Origin: Candidatus Protochlamydia phocaeensis
GTDB taxonomy: Bacteria; Chlamydiota; Chlamydiia; Chlamydiales; Parachlamydiaceae
Direction of reading: 5' to 3'
Assembly (NCBI RefSeq): GCF_001545115.1
Contig: NZ_FCNU01000032.1
Location: 1 to 64,000 of the forward strand
Length of the DNA: 64,000 nucleotides
The position numbers and the translations under genes are program-made. This document shows positions 50,947-58,583 of the stretch, in pieces. A model generated the notes under the pieces. It did no database searches, was not told where the DNA came from, and saw only the letters and a list, made by a program, of their open reading frames with translations. The stretch's first letter is position 1; every line of letters starts with the position of its first letter.

Positions 50947-52836
50947 ATGAACGTTGGTAATTCCGGCTTAGTGGATAGTCATTACAAATTAAAAGAACTC
51001 TATCCTTCCAGCCAATTTGATGATAATAAATCTATCGCCACCCAATTTTATTTAGTTCACAATCAATTTGAAAAAAATCAAACTTTTATTACCACAAAAC
51101 TCAATAAAAAGGCCTTGGAGCGCAAGGGCCCCTACGACTTAACGGCTTTGCATGTGGCCGCCATTAAAGGCAACGAAAACGCCGTTAAAATCTTGGTTGA
51201 AAAAGAGGTGGAAGCCACCCAAGACCGGCATGGTTGGACGGCTTTACATCATGCCGTTGTCGGTGGGCATAAAAAAATTAAAAATTTGCTGCTTAAAGCT
51301 TATCCCGAATTAGCAGATGTGAAAGATTCAAATGGACTAACAGCGCAAGACTTGGAAAAGCGGCTAACTCTTCCCTCTCCCTCTTCTCTCTCTTTCAAGT
51401 ACAAAAAGTCCAAAGAAAGTCCTGTGACAGTTAAAAGCGGAGAATTCTTTCAGCAGCAAACAGGCGCCGCTTTAACCGACCGCCTTGTCTCTTCCCCAGA
51501 CGTCCTGGTAAAGAAATGGCGTCCCGTTTCCTCTCCCCCCACAGACTCTTCTTTTATCGATCTGCTGCAGAAAGCGCTCTCCTTCTCTTCTCCTTCTTCT
51601 TTGCCTTTGCCTTCTTCTCAAACATCTACAGCTCCTTTGGATCCAATCCATCAATACTTTAGCGAATGCTATCCGCTTTTTAAGCAAATGCCTCCTCCCG
51701 TGTATATGTCTCCTATTTCAAAAGGCGAGCATGGCCTGTTTGCGGAAGAAGACATTCCTCCTTATGTCATTATTGCCGATTACTTAGGTCAAGAAATTAT
51801 TCCTTCTATTCATGAAGATGACAGTTATGTTCTCAAAAGTATCAATGCGAAAACAATTAGAAACCTAGGCCCCCTCATCAATGATGGTTTTCCTAACGTG
51901 GAAACCTGTTCAATCATTGATCCGAATACGCGTGAAAAAGTCACAATCATTTATACAACGCGCCAGATCGCGGCTGGTGAGCAATTTCTCATGCACTACG
52001 GCCCTCAACATTCCATTAAGTTGAAAGCCCATCAGGAGTTTGCATTAGATGAGTTGCGCCAAGCTTTTAGGGAGACTTCCCTTACGGAACGTTATCAACA
52101 GCTGGTCAAACTCATCACTGAAATGGATAAAAATCATCTACAGGACAACTTGGAGCTAGAAACAGCCCGTTTAAAGCTGTCTTATCTTTTCCATACTCCG
52201 TCGGCTTTCTTAACCCTCATTTATGAGGGAATTATTTCCATTGACAAGGTCGACCAACTGCTGTTAGGAGGATTCGAAGAAACATATCAGCTGGTGTTGT
52301 ATGAAACCAAACAGTGGGATACTAAGCTGTCCCTTCACAATTTGGTCGGCTATTTTGAGCAATACAAGGCCACGCACAGCATTTATCGCCTGATGGTCCA
52401 ATCCCTTAAACGCTGTGAAAAAGTCATTCAAGAAAAAGCTGGCAACCATGTGAATGATGGCGGAGAACAGGGGACATTTAAATCCGATTTCTATCAATTT
52501 TTAAAAGAGCTCATGCAAGGCAAGCAGGTACGGCCTATTCTGCTCGTCAATAACTGGTTATCCAATAAACCCGAAGAGGTGGCTCAATTAGATAAGCTAT
52601 CTGTCAAGCAAAAGTGGCTAGAAATTGCAGAGCATACAAACCGCTTGTTCGAGCTCTTAGACGTTAAAGTCACTTCAAATAATCAGAAAAGGTATGATGA
52701 AGAAGTCGCCAAACTACTCAAAAAGCTTCCCGAAGAATCTAGAATGGAATGCCTAGAGACTTTAATAGCCGTGGCACAGATCCATGCCCACGATCGAGTT
52801 TTGAGATTAGAATTGATAAAAGAACGGTTAATGTAA
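50947..52836 (+). CDS. ankyrin-repeat and SET-domain protein, candidate effector
   Basis: A 629-residue protein. Residues ~61-135 hold two ankyrin repeats (DLTALHVAAIKGNENAVKIL and GWTALHHAVVGGHKKIKNLL). A Ser/Pro-rich linker (~140-235) follows. Residues ~252-353 form a SET domain: GEHGLFAEEDIPPY (start motif), GPLINDGFPN (in place of NHSCxPN), and YTTRQIAAGEQFLMHYG with the terminal YG (351-352). The C-terminal ~270 residues are helical. SET proteins are lysine methyltransferases; in pathogens some enter the host nucleus. The Cys/His of the NHSC motif are replaced, so activity needs proof. Confidence 0.8.
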   Translation: MNVGNSGLVDSHYKLKELYPSSQFDDNKSIATQFYLVHNQFEKNQTFITTKLNKKALERKGPYDLTALHVAAIKGNENAVKILVEKEVEATQDRHGWTALHHAVVGGHKKIKNLLLKAYPELADVKDSNGLTAQDLEKRLTLPSPSSLSFKYKKSKESPVTVKSGEFFQQQTGAALTDRLVSSPDVLVKKWRPVSSPPTDSSFIDLLQKALSFSSPSSLPLPSSQTSTAPLDPIHQYFSECYPLFKQMPPPVYMSPISKGEHGLFAEEDIPPYVIIADYLGQEIIPSIHEDDSYVLKSINAKTIRNLGPLINDGFPNVETCSIIDPNTREKVTIIYTTRQIAAGEQFLMHYGPQHSIKLKAHQEFALDELRQAFRETSLTERYQQLVKLITEMDKNHLQDNLELETARLKLSYLFHTPSAFLTLIYEGIISIDKVDQLLLGGFEETYQLVLYETKQWDTKLSLHNLVGYFEQYKATHSIYRLMVQSLKRCEKVIQEKAGNHVNDGGEQGTFKSDFYQFLKELMQGKQVRPILLVNNWLSNKPEEVAQLDKLSVKQKWLEIAEHTNRLFELLDVKVTSNNQKRYDEEVAKLLKKLPEESRMECLETLIAVAQIHAHDRVLRLELIKERLM

Positions 52837-52851
52837 GCAATCAGCCTTCAG

Positions 52852-52908
52852 GCCTACTGAGTGTGCATGCATGCTCAGTAGGCGTGAAGCGGACAAGCCG
52901 CGCTTTTT
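52852..52908 (+). terminator. terminator of the ankyrin-SET gene
   Basis: A 10-bp stem (GCCTACTGAG and CTCAGTAGGC) enclosing gcatgcatg is followed by a second short stem (AAGCG / CGCTT) ending in TTTTT. The pair forms a plausible tandem Rho-independent terminator. Confidence 0.7.
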
Positions 52909-52987
52909 ATCAAATTTTTATTTACTCGCATTTGACGATTTGCCATAACACTCCTTTAAGTAAACTTGGATTTCCTAAGGAGCCGCT

Positions 52988-53671
52988 ATGAAGTCTATTA
53001 TCGTCTCGTCCCTTTCCTCACTGCTAGCCATGTTTTTTATGACCAGCTTGGCAGCAGATTCCTCACCTGCTCAAACAAGCATAACTATACAAGGACAGCC
53101 CACCATCGGCTACCCCAAAGCACCTGTGCAGGTAGTTGCTCTATTAGAGCCCAAATGCCCCGACAGCAAGCGCTATAACAACGCCTCATTTCCCAAGCTT
53201 GAAGAAGAATTCATCAATACCAATAAAATTCGCTATACGGTTATTCCTGTCTCTTTTTTGCCCAATTCCATGCCAGCTGCCATTGCCCTTTGGTGCGTTT
53301 ACAATCAAGAACCTGAGTATCCGAACGCGGATCTTTTCTTCAAATATTTGAATTACATTTACAAAAACCAGCCACCTGAAAGAGAGAACTGGGCCACAAT
53401 CGAAAGACTGCAAAAGTTTGCGGCTGCGACAAGTCCGGCCATTCAATTAGACCGCTTGAAAGACTGCATCGAAATGGAAAAATACCGTGTACAGATTGAA
53501 AAGAATACGGCTTATGGCAACCGTCTTATGAATGGCCACCTGTCTACCCCCACCATTTTTGTCGAAGGCGTCAAAGTGGAGAATAAAGACGATACAATTG
53601 ATTATGATAAACTAAAAAAAGCCATTTTGGATGCCTTGGAGCGCAAAAAAACGGAGAAGAGCACACCATAA
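52988..53671 (+). CDS. exported DsbA-like thioredoxin-fold protein with CPDS site
   Basis: A 227-residue periplasmic protein. The signal peptide is at ~1-22 (LAMFFMTSLAA). It has a DsbA/DsbG-type fold (Thioredoxin_4 class): PKAPVQVVALLEPKCPDSKRYN (~43-64, in parts), a helical insertion, and the cis-proline segment HLSTPTIFVEGV (~183-194). The active site is C57-P-D-S60, so the second cysteine of CxxC is replaced by Ser. One further cysteine pair (C97, C157) exists outside the site. A monothiol site suggests an isomerase- or reductase-like role, or substrate trapping, rather than oxidation. Confidence 0.8.
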   Translation: MKSIIVSSLSSLLAMFFMTSLAADSSPAQTSITIQGQPTIGYPKAPVQVVALLEPKCPDSKRYNNASFPKLEEEFINTNKIRYTVIPVSFLPNSMPAAIALWCVYNQEPEYPNADLFFKYLNYIYKNQPPERENWATIERLQKFAAATSPAIQLDRLKDCIEMEKYRVQIEKNTAYGNRLMNGHLSTPTIFVEGVKVENKDDTIDYDKLKKAILDALERKKTEKSTP

Positions 53672-53693
53672 TCGCCCGTCTATCGCTATCCTA

Positions 53694-53727
53694 AAGGCTA
53701 TATTCCCGGATATAGCCTTAAATTTTG
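53694..53727 (+). terminator. terminator of the DsbA-like gene
   Basis: A perfect 10-bp stem (AAGGCTATAT and ATATAGCCTT), loop tcccgg, followed by aaatttt. It lies 22 bp after the stop. Confidence 0.75.
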
Positions 53728-53739
53728 TCTTACTTATCC

Positions 53740-53832
53740 AACCTGAGTTTGGGATTTTTTTACCCTTCTCTCATTGTTAGAAAGAATAAAATCCCCTTAA
53801 ACTATTCTGGTTGTTAGTTTAAAAACCTAAAG
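53740..53832. repeat. family-1 repeat, degenerate copy
   Basis: AACCTGAGTTTGGGATTTTT begins here, and a partial partner (aataaaatccccttaaac) follows. The right outer arm is poorly kept (aaattcagttataac at about 53842). Confidence 0.45.
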
Positions 53833-53930
53833 AAGACAACCAAAATTCAGTTATAACAAAGAATCATGACGAAAAACTTCCCTTGCGGTAATTTGGAATT
53901 AAGGAAAATCAATAAGTCTCGGAGATAGCT

Positions 53931-54410
53931 ATGAAAAAAGCGGGGATCTGCTTAGCGGCTTTTGCAGCCTCTATGCTCTTTTTGTCTGACATGCAAGCAG
54001 GGGTCGTGGTCTTCGGACCGCAAGTTACCATTGCTTACCGCCAGCCTGTTCAAGCCATTATTGTCGATGGCAGCGGCAATACATATGAAAAAGTCTTCTA
54101 TTATGACCCTGCTATAGGCGGGGTGGATCTAGGGCCAAGCTATGCAGCAGCCGATACGAGCATTTATTTCCCCAATTACAATGTCCGCTATATTTGGTAC
54201 AATGGCTATTGGGTCAATGAAGAGGGCTGTTATTGGGACGGCGGCCGTTGCGTATATATCGATCATCCCCACTGGAGGGTCTATTGGACCGGCTATTGGA
54301 ACAATCACTGGCATGAAAGCTGGCACCGCCACTGGGTTGTCCATCACGAAGATGTCGCTTGGCAGTATCATGGGCACGAACATTGGCATGAGCACTGGCA
54401 CCATCATTGA
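53931..54410 (+). CDS. exported His/Trp-rich protein
   Basis: A 159-residue secreted protein. Signal peptide at ~1-22 (LAAFAASMLFLSDMQA). The mature protein is rich in Tyr and Trp, and its last 60 residues carry more than 20 His and 10 Trp (GYWNNHWHESWHRHWVVHHE; HEHWHEHWHHH). This is a likely metal-binding tail (Ni2+, Zn2+ or Cu2+) or an adhesive segment. Two Cys (EEGCYWDGGRC) could form a disulfide. It precedes the RNR operon with its own leader; no link is implied. No family is recognised. Confidence 0.7.
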   Translation: MKKAGICLAAFAASMLFLSDMQAGVVVFGPQVTIAYRQPVQAIIVDGSGNTYEKVFYYDPAIGGVDLGPSYAAADTSIYFPNYNVRYIWYNGYWVNEEGCYWDGGRCVYIDHPHWRVYWTGYWNNHWHESWHRHWVVHHEDVAWQYHGHEHWHEHWHHH

Positions 54411-54423
54411 TTTAATTCCATTC

Positions 54424-54455
54424 CCGTCTGTTCGGCTTCATAGCTGAACGGACGG
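54424..54455 (+). terminator. possible terminator hairpin
   Basis: CCGTCTGTTCGGC and GCTGAACGGACGG pair over 13 bp with two G-U wobbles and a short loop. No T-run follows, so efficiency is doubtful. Confidence 0.4.
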
Positions 54456-54613
54456 ACAATTGATTTAGAATTCTTTCCAAAAAAGCTTTATCCTGCGCTT
54501 GCATTCATTGGCTCTCCTACCTTCTTCATTTTTTGAAAAACGCATTCAGCTTTTATAATCGCTTGTACGCCAGTTCGAAACAAACGCAAAGAACTGCCAA
54601 TCCCAAATCGGGC

Positions 54614-54643
54614 TTGACAAATTTGCCAGGCAAGGGTTATGAA
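54614..54643 (+). promoter_or_regulatory. predicted promoter of the riboswitch-nrdBA unit
   Basis: TTGACA (54614-54619) and TATGAA (54638-54643) with an 18-bp spacer; the -35 is consensus. It lies about 50 bp before the riboswitch. Confidence 0.6.
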
Positions 54644-54689
54644 TACCTCCGATTTCATTGGAACTTTTCTAATGAAATAAAAGGCCTTA

Positions 54690-54876
54690 GGCTCGTGAAA
54701 AAGTGCCTCTAGCTACGGCTAGGGGAGAATAGGGAAAGAGGTGCAAATCCTCTGCGGTGACGCCGCTGTAACGAGGGACGAACGCTCATCAAGCCACTGC
54801 TTTTAATGTTTAGCAAAGCGGGAAGGTGGAGCGGATAGGATGAACTCGGAGTCAGAAGACCTGCTTTTTCATGCTC
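54690..54876 (+). ncRNA. cobalamin (B12) riboswitch
   Basis: The conserved order of a cobalamin riboswitch is visible: gctcgtgaaaaag (5' P1), gggaaagaggtgcaaatcct and gcggtgacgccgctgtaacg (the GGTGCAAATCC and GCCGCTGTAACG core), then cgggaaggtgg, then the B12-box-like tail ggagtcagaagacctgc and the 3' P1 ctttttcatgc. It stands in the leader of nrdB. Two hairpins (catctcggcaagagatg at 54881-54897, and ctgtctcgttaaagacag) follow and could be the switching region. B12 binding is expected to turn off expression. In other bacteria such riboswitches repress a B12-independent RNR when a B12-dependent one can act. Confidence 0.93.
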
Positions 54877-55124
54877 ATCACATCTCGGCAAGAGATGAAC
54901 TGTCTCGTTAAAGACAGGATGGGGAGAAACGACACACTTGCTCAAGAATTGCCATTAAGCATTGCGCTTTTATTTTCCTTTCAAGCAAGTCCATTTTTCC
55001 CTTTCTGTAAAACTAAATCATTTTGGTTCAAGCGATTTCCATCGCTTGGAAGATACCGTTTGCACGCAAATTTAGGCGCTCAAGACCATATTGCGTCAAA
55101 TGGCCGTAAAGCAAGGAGTGAAAT
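54877..55124 (+). promoter_or_regulatory. long leader between riboswitch and nrdB
   Basis: A 248-nt untranslated leader with hairpins at 54881-54897, 54900-54919 and 55029-55048 (tcaagcgatttccatcgctt). A short reading frame overlapping it has no support. The nrdB ribosome-binding site is AAGGAG at about 55112-55117. No terminator-like T-run is seen, so control may be translational. Confidence 0.5.
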
Positions 55125-56096
55125 ATGGAGTGCGTAGAGCCTCTCTTACAAGAAAATAAAGACCGCTTTGTTTTATTTCCCATCAAACATCCCGCTATTT
55201 GGAGCATGTATAAAAAGGCCGAGGCCAGTTTCTGGACTGCCGAAGAGATCGACCTCTCTGCTGATATCCAAGATTGGGAGCATAAATTGAATGCCGATGA
55301 AAAGCATTTTATCAAGCATGTCCTGGCCTTTTTTGCGGCAAGCGATGGAATTGTCAACGAAAATCTAGCCATCAATTTTATGAACGAGGTCCAATATCCC
55401 GAAGCCCGCTGCTTTTATGGCTTTCAAATCATGAGCGAGAACATCCACTCCGAGACGTACTCGCTGCTCATCGATACTTACATTAAAGACCAGAAAGAAA
55501 AAAAATATCTCTTTCACGCACTAGAGACGGTTCCCTGCGTATCCAAAAAAGGGCATTGGGCCTTGCGTTGGATCAGCCAAGGCGGTTTTGCCGAGCGCTT
55601 AGTGGCTTTTGCGGCCGTCGAGGGAATTTTCTTTTCCGGAAGCTTCTGCTCCATTTTTTGGCTCAAAAAAAGAGGGCTGATGCCGGGATTAAGCTTTGCA
55701 AATGAACTCATTTCACGCGATGAAGGCCTGCACTGCGACTTTGCCTGCCTGCTCTATTCCCAGCTTGTCCATCCCCTTCCAGAAGAGGTTGTGCAGAACA
55801 TCATTTCGCATGCAGTAGAGATTGAGAAGGAGTTTGTCGTCGATGCGCTGCCCGTCAAGCTGATCGGCATGAATGCCGATCTGATGTGCCAGTACATTGA
55901 GTTTGTCGCTGATCGCTTGCTGGTGGCTCTTGGCTGCTCTAAAATTTACCAGGCTTCCAACCCCTTTGATTTTATGGAATTGATCTCCCTTCAAGGAAAA
56001 ACCAATTTCTTTGAACGGCGAGTCTCCGAATATCAAAAGTCGGGAGTGCTTGCCCATAAAGATACGCATGTTTTCACTTTGTCTGAAGATTTCTAA
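55125..56096 (+). CDS. nrdB: ribonucleotide reductase small subunit (eukaryotic-type R2)
   Basis: A 323-residue diiron protein generating the radical for NrdA. The sequence tracks mammalian R2: [56 protein letters not shown] and [20 protein letters not shown] (in parts). Iron ligands include D74 (AASDG), E105 and H108. The radical tyrosine is present at Y112 (H108 + 4), unlike Chlamydia trachomatis R2, where Phe replaces Tyr (class Ic). The C-terminus FTLSEDF fits the R1-binding heptapeptide (FTLDADF in mammals). It is shorter at the N-terminus, as expected without the eukaryotic tail. It is controlled by the upstream B12 riboswitch. Confidence 0.96.
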   Translation: MECVEPLLQENKDRFVLFPIKHPAIWSMYKKAEASFWTAEEIDLSADIQDWEHKLNADEKHFIKHVLAFFAASDGIVNENLAINFMNEVQYPEARCFYGFQIMSENIHSETYSLLIDTYIKDQKEKKYLFHALETVPCVSKKGHWALRWISQGGFAERLVAFAAVEGIFFSGSFCSIFWLKKRGLMPGLSFANELISRDEGLHCDFACLLYSQLVHPLPEEVVQNIISHAVEIEKEFVVDALPVKLIGMNADLMCQYIEFVADRLLVALGCSKIYQASNPFDFMELISLQGKTNFFERRVSEYQKSGVLAHKDTHVFTLSEDF

Positions 56097-56132
56097 CTCT
56101 TAGAGGATTTCTTAAAACCCCAAGGAAAAACC

Positions 56133-58511
56133 ATGTTTGTCATCAAAAGAGACGGAAGAAAAGAGCCGATCAAGTTCGATAAGATCACTGCAAGAATCCA
56201 AAAACTCTGCTATGGACTGGACCCGGCCCATATCAATCCCATTCAGTTGGCCTTGAAAGTCATTGAAGGCATTTATGATGGCGTGACGACAAGCGAGCTG
56301 GATAACTTAGCCGCCGAAGTGGCCGCCACTTTGACGGCCACCCATCCCGACTATGCCCTGCTCGCCTCGCGCATTGCCATCTCCAATCTGCAGAAGAACA
56401 CGCACAAGTCTTTCTCGCGCACGATTTATGATCTTTACCATTATACCGATCCCAAAACGCAAAGGCGCGCGCCTCTCATTGCGCAAGACGTCTATGATAT
56501 TGTCCAGCAGCATGCAGAGCTATTGGACTCCACGCTCATTTATGACCGCGATTTTGGCTTCGACTATTTTGGATTCAAGACGCTCGAAAAATCTTATCTG
56601 CTGAAAATGCATGGCAAGGTCGCCGAGCGGCCGCAGCACATGCTCATGCGCGTGGCCATTGGCATCCATAAAAGCGATATCCACTCGGCCATCGAAACAT
56701 ACCATTTAATGAGCGAGCGCTGGTTTACACATGCCACGCCAACGCTGTTTAATGCAGGAACGCCCCACCCACAGATGTCCTCTTGCTTTCTCCTGCAAAT
56801 GCAGGATGACAGCATTGAAGGCATCTTTGACACACTCAAGCAATGCGCCAAAATTTCGCAGTCCGCCGGCGGCATTGGCCTGAGCATTCATGGTATCCGC
56901 GCAACTGGCTCGTATATTCGCGGAACGGGCGGCGTGTCCAATGGCATCATCCCCATGCTGCGCGTCTTCAATGATACCGCGCGCTATGTCGACCAAGGAG
57001 GAGGCAAGCGCAAGGGCTCTTTTGCCATTTACCTGGAGCCCTGGCATGCCGATATTGTAGAATTCTTAGAGTTGAGAAAGAACCATGGCAAAGAAGAAGT
57101 GCGGGCCAGAGACCTTTTTACTGCACTATGGATTCCCGACTTATTCATGAAAAGAGTGGAAGCCAATGCCCATTGGTCGCTTTTTTGCCCGAATGAGGCG
57201 CCCGGCTTGCATCTATGCTGGGGAGAAGAATTCGAAGCCCTTTATACGCGTTATGAAGAGGAAGGACGGGCGCGCAAAACGCTCAAGGCCCAAGAAGTCT
57301 GGTTTAAAATATTGGAATCGCAAATCGAAACGGGAAATCCCTATCTTGTCTATAAGGATGCATGCAACGGCAAGTCCAACCAGCAGAATTTGGGAACGAT
57401 TCAGTCCAGTAATTTATGCACGGAAATCATCGAATACACAGCGCCCGATGAAATTGCCGTCTGCAATCTCGCCTCGTTGGCCCTTCCCCGCTTTGTCAAA
57501 GAAGGGCAATTCGACCACCGGAAGCTTTTTGAAGTCACGCAGGCAGTGACCAAAAACCTCAATCGCATCATCGACCATAATGACTATCCCGTCGAAGAGG
57601 CGCGCCGCTCCAATTTACGCCACCGCCCCATCGGCATCGGCGTCCAGGGATTGGCCGATACCTTCATCCTTTTGCGCTTACCCTTTGAATCCGCTCAAGC
57701 CCGTCAGCTCAATCGCGACATTTTCGAGACCATTTATTATGGCGCTTTAACGGATTCAAACCAGCTAGCGCAAATAGAAGGCCCGTATGAGACTTATGCA
57801 GGCTCGCCCGCTTCCAAGGGGATTCTGCAATACGATATGTGGGAGGCACAGCCGGGACCGCGATGGGATTGGGAGGCGCTCAAGCAAAATATTGCCTTGC
57901 ATGGCCTGCGCAATTCCCTCTTGATCGCCCCTATGCCCACGGCCTCCACTTCTCAAATTTTAGGCAATAATGAATGCTTTGAACCCTACACATCCAATAT
58001 TTACACGCGCCGCGTGCTGTCAGGCGAATTTATTGTCGTCAACAAACACCTCTTACGGGACTTGGTCAAACTAGGCATTTGGAATGACCGGATGAAGCAT
58101 GAGATTATTGCCGCCAATGGCTCCATTCAAAATATTGATCTCATTCCGCAATCCATTAAAGAGCTATATAAAACCGTCTGGGAAATCAAGCAAAAGACGC
58201 TGATCGACCTGGCGGCCGACCGCGGAGCCTTCATCTGCCAGTCGCACTCCCTCAATTTATTTATTGAGAATCCCTCGTTTGCCAAATTGACCTCCATGCA
58301 TTTCTATGCCTGGAAAAAAGGACTCAAAACGGGCATGTACTATTTGCGCACCAAAGCGGCCGCAGATGCCATTAAATTCACGGTGGATACCTCTTTAGGA
58401 ACAGGCCCTGCCCAGCCAAAAGCAAAGGCTCATGCAGATCAACCCCATTCTGCCGAGGCTTTATCCTGTTCCTTGGATCCTGATGAGCCTTGCCTGAGCT
58501 GCAGCGGTTGA
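56133..58511 (+). CDS. nrdA: ribonucleotide reductase large subunit (eukaryotic-type R1)
   Basis: A 792-residue catalytic subunit, the same length as human RRM1. ATP cone at ~1-92 ([20 protein letters not shown]). Active-site cysteines lie in SSCFLLQM (first redox Cys), [10 protein letters not shown] and [10 protein letters not shown], with the MYYLRT tyrosine pair. The C-terminal redox pair is CLSC, as in human (CLMC). Many blocks are near-identical to eukaryotic R1 ([59 protein letters not shown]). It lies 36 bp after nrdB and forms the class Ia holoenzyme with it. Transfer from, or shared ancestry with, a eukaryote-like lineage is an inference. Confidence 0.97.
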   Translation: MFVIKRDGRKEPIKFDKITARIQKLCYGLDPAHINPIQLALKVIEGIYDGVTTSELDNLAAEVAATLTATHPDYALLASRIAISNLQKNTHKSFSRTIYDLYHYTDPKTQRRAPLIAQDVYDIVQQHAELLDSTLIYDRDFGFDYFGFKTLEKSYLLKMHGKVAERPQHMLMRVAIGIHKSDIHSAIETYHLMSERWFTHATPTLFNAGTPHPQMSSCFLLQMQDDSIEGIFDTLKQCAKISQSAGGIGLSIHGIRATGSYIRGTGGVSNGIIPMLRVFNDTARYVDQGGGKRKGSFAIYLEPWHADIVEFLELRKNHGKEEVRARDLFTALWIPDLFMKRVEANAHWSLFCPNEAPGLHLCWGEEFEALYTRYEEEGRARKTLKAQEVWFKILESQIETGNPYLVYKDACNGKSNQQNLGTIQSSNLCTEIIEYTAPDEIAVCNLASLALPRFVKEGQFDHRKLFEVTQAVTKNLNRIIDHNDYPVEEARRSNLRHRPIGIGVQGLADTFILLRLPFESAQARQLNRDIFETIYYGALTDSNQLAQIEGPYETYAGSPASKGILQYDMWEAQPGPRWDWEALKQNIALHGLRNSLLIAPMPTASTSQILGNNECFEPYTSNIYTRRVLSGEFIVVNKHLLRDLVKLGIWNDRMKHEIIAANGSIQNIDLIPQSIKELYKTVWEIKQKTLIDLAADRGAFICQSHSLNLFIENPSFAKLTSMHFYAWKKGLKTGMYYLRTKAAADAIKFTVDTSLGTGPAQPKAKAHADQPHSAEALSCSLDPDEPCLSCSG

Positions 58512-58523
58512 TCCCTTTATTGC

Positions 58524-58566
58524 AAGCATACTCAAATTAGGCTTTGAGTATGCTTTTATTTCTTTA
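58524..58566. terminator. bidirectional terminator between nrdA and the next gene
   Basis: A perfect 13-bp stem (AAGCATACTCAAA and TTTGAGTATGCTT), loop ttaggc, followed by ttatttcttt on the plus strand. It lies 12 bp after the nrdA stop and also beyond the 3' end of the convergent gene. Confidence 0.85.
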
Positions 58567-58583
58567 ATGCAAACTATTAGGAG

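Noticed and set aside
54500-54690. Possible NrdR boxes upstream of nrdBA
   Set aside because: I looked for a pair of ACACTATAT-like palindromes near the promoter and found none that convince.
54871-55137. An 88-codon frame between the riboswitch and nrdB
   Set aside because: It overlaps riboswitch and leader sequence, ends inside nrdB, has no ribosome-binding site and encodes no protein-like pattern.
55125-56096. Class Ic (Phe-radical, Mn/Fe) R2 as in Chlamydia trachomatis
   Set aside because: The radical position holds Tyr112, and the whole sequence follows the eukaryotic-type R2.
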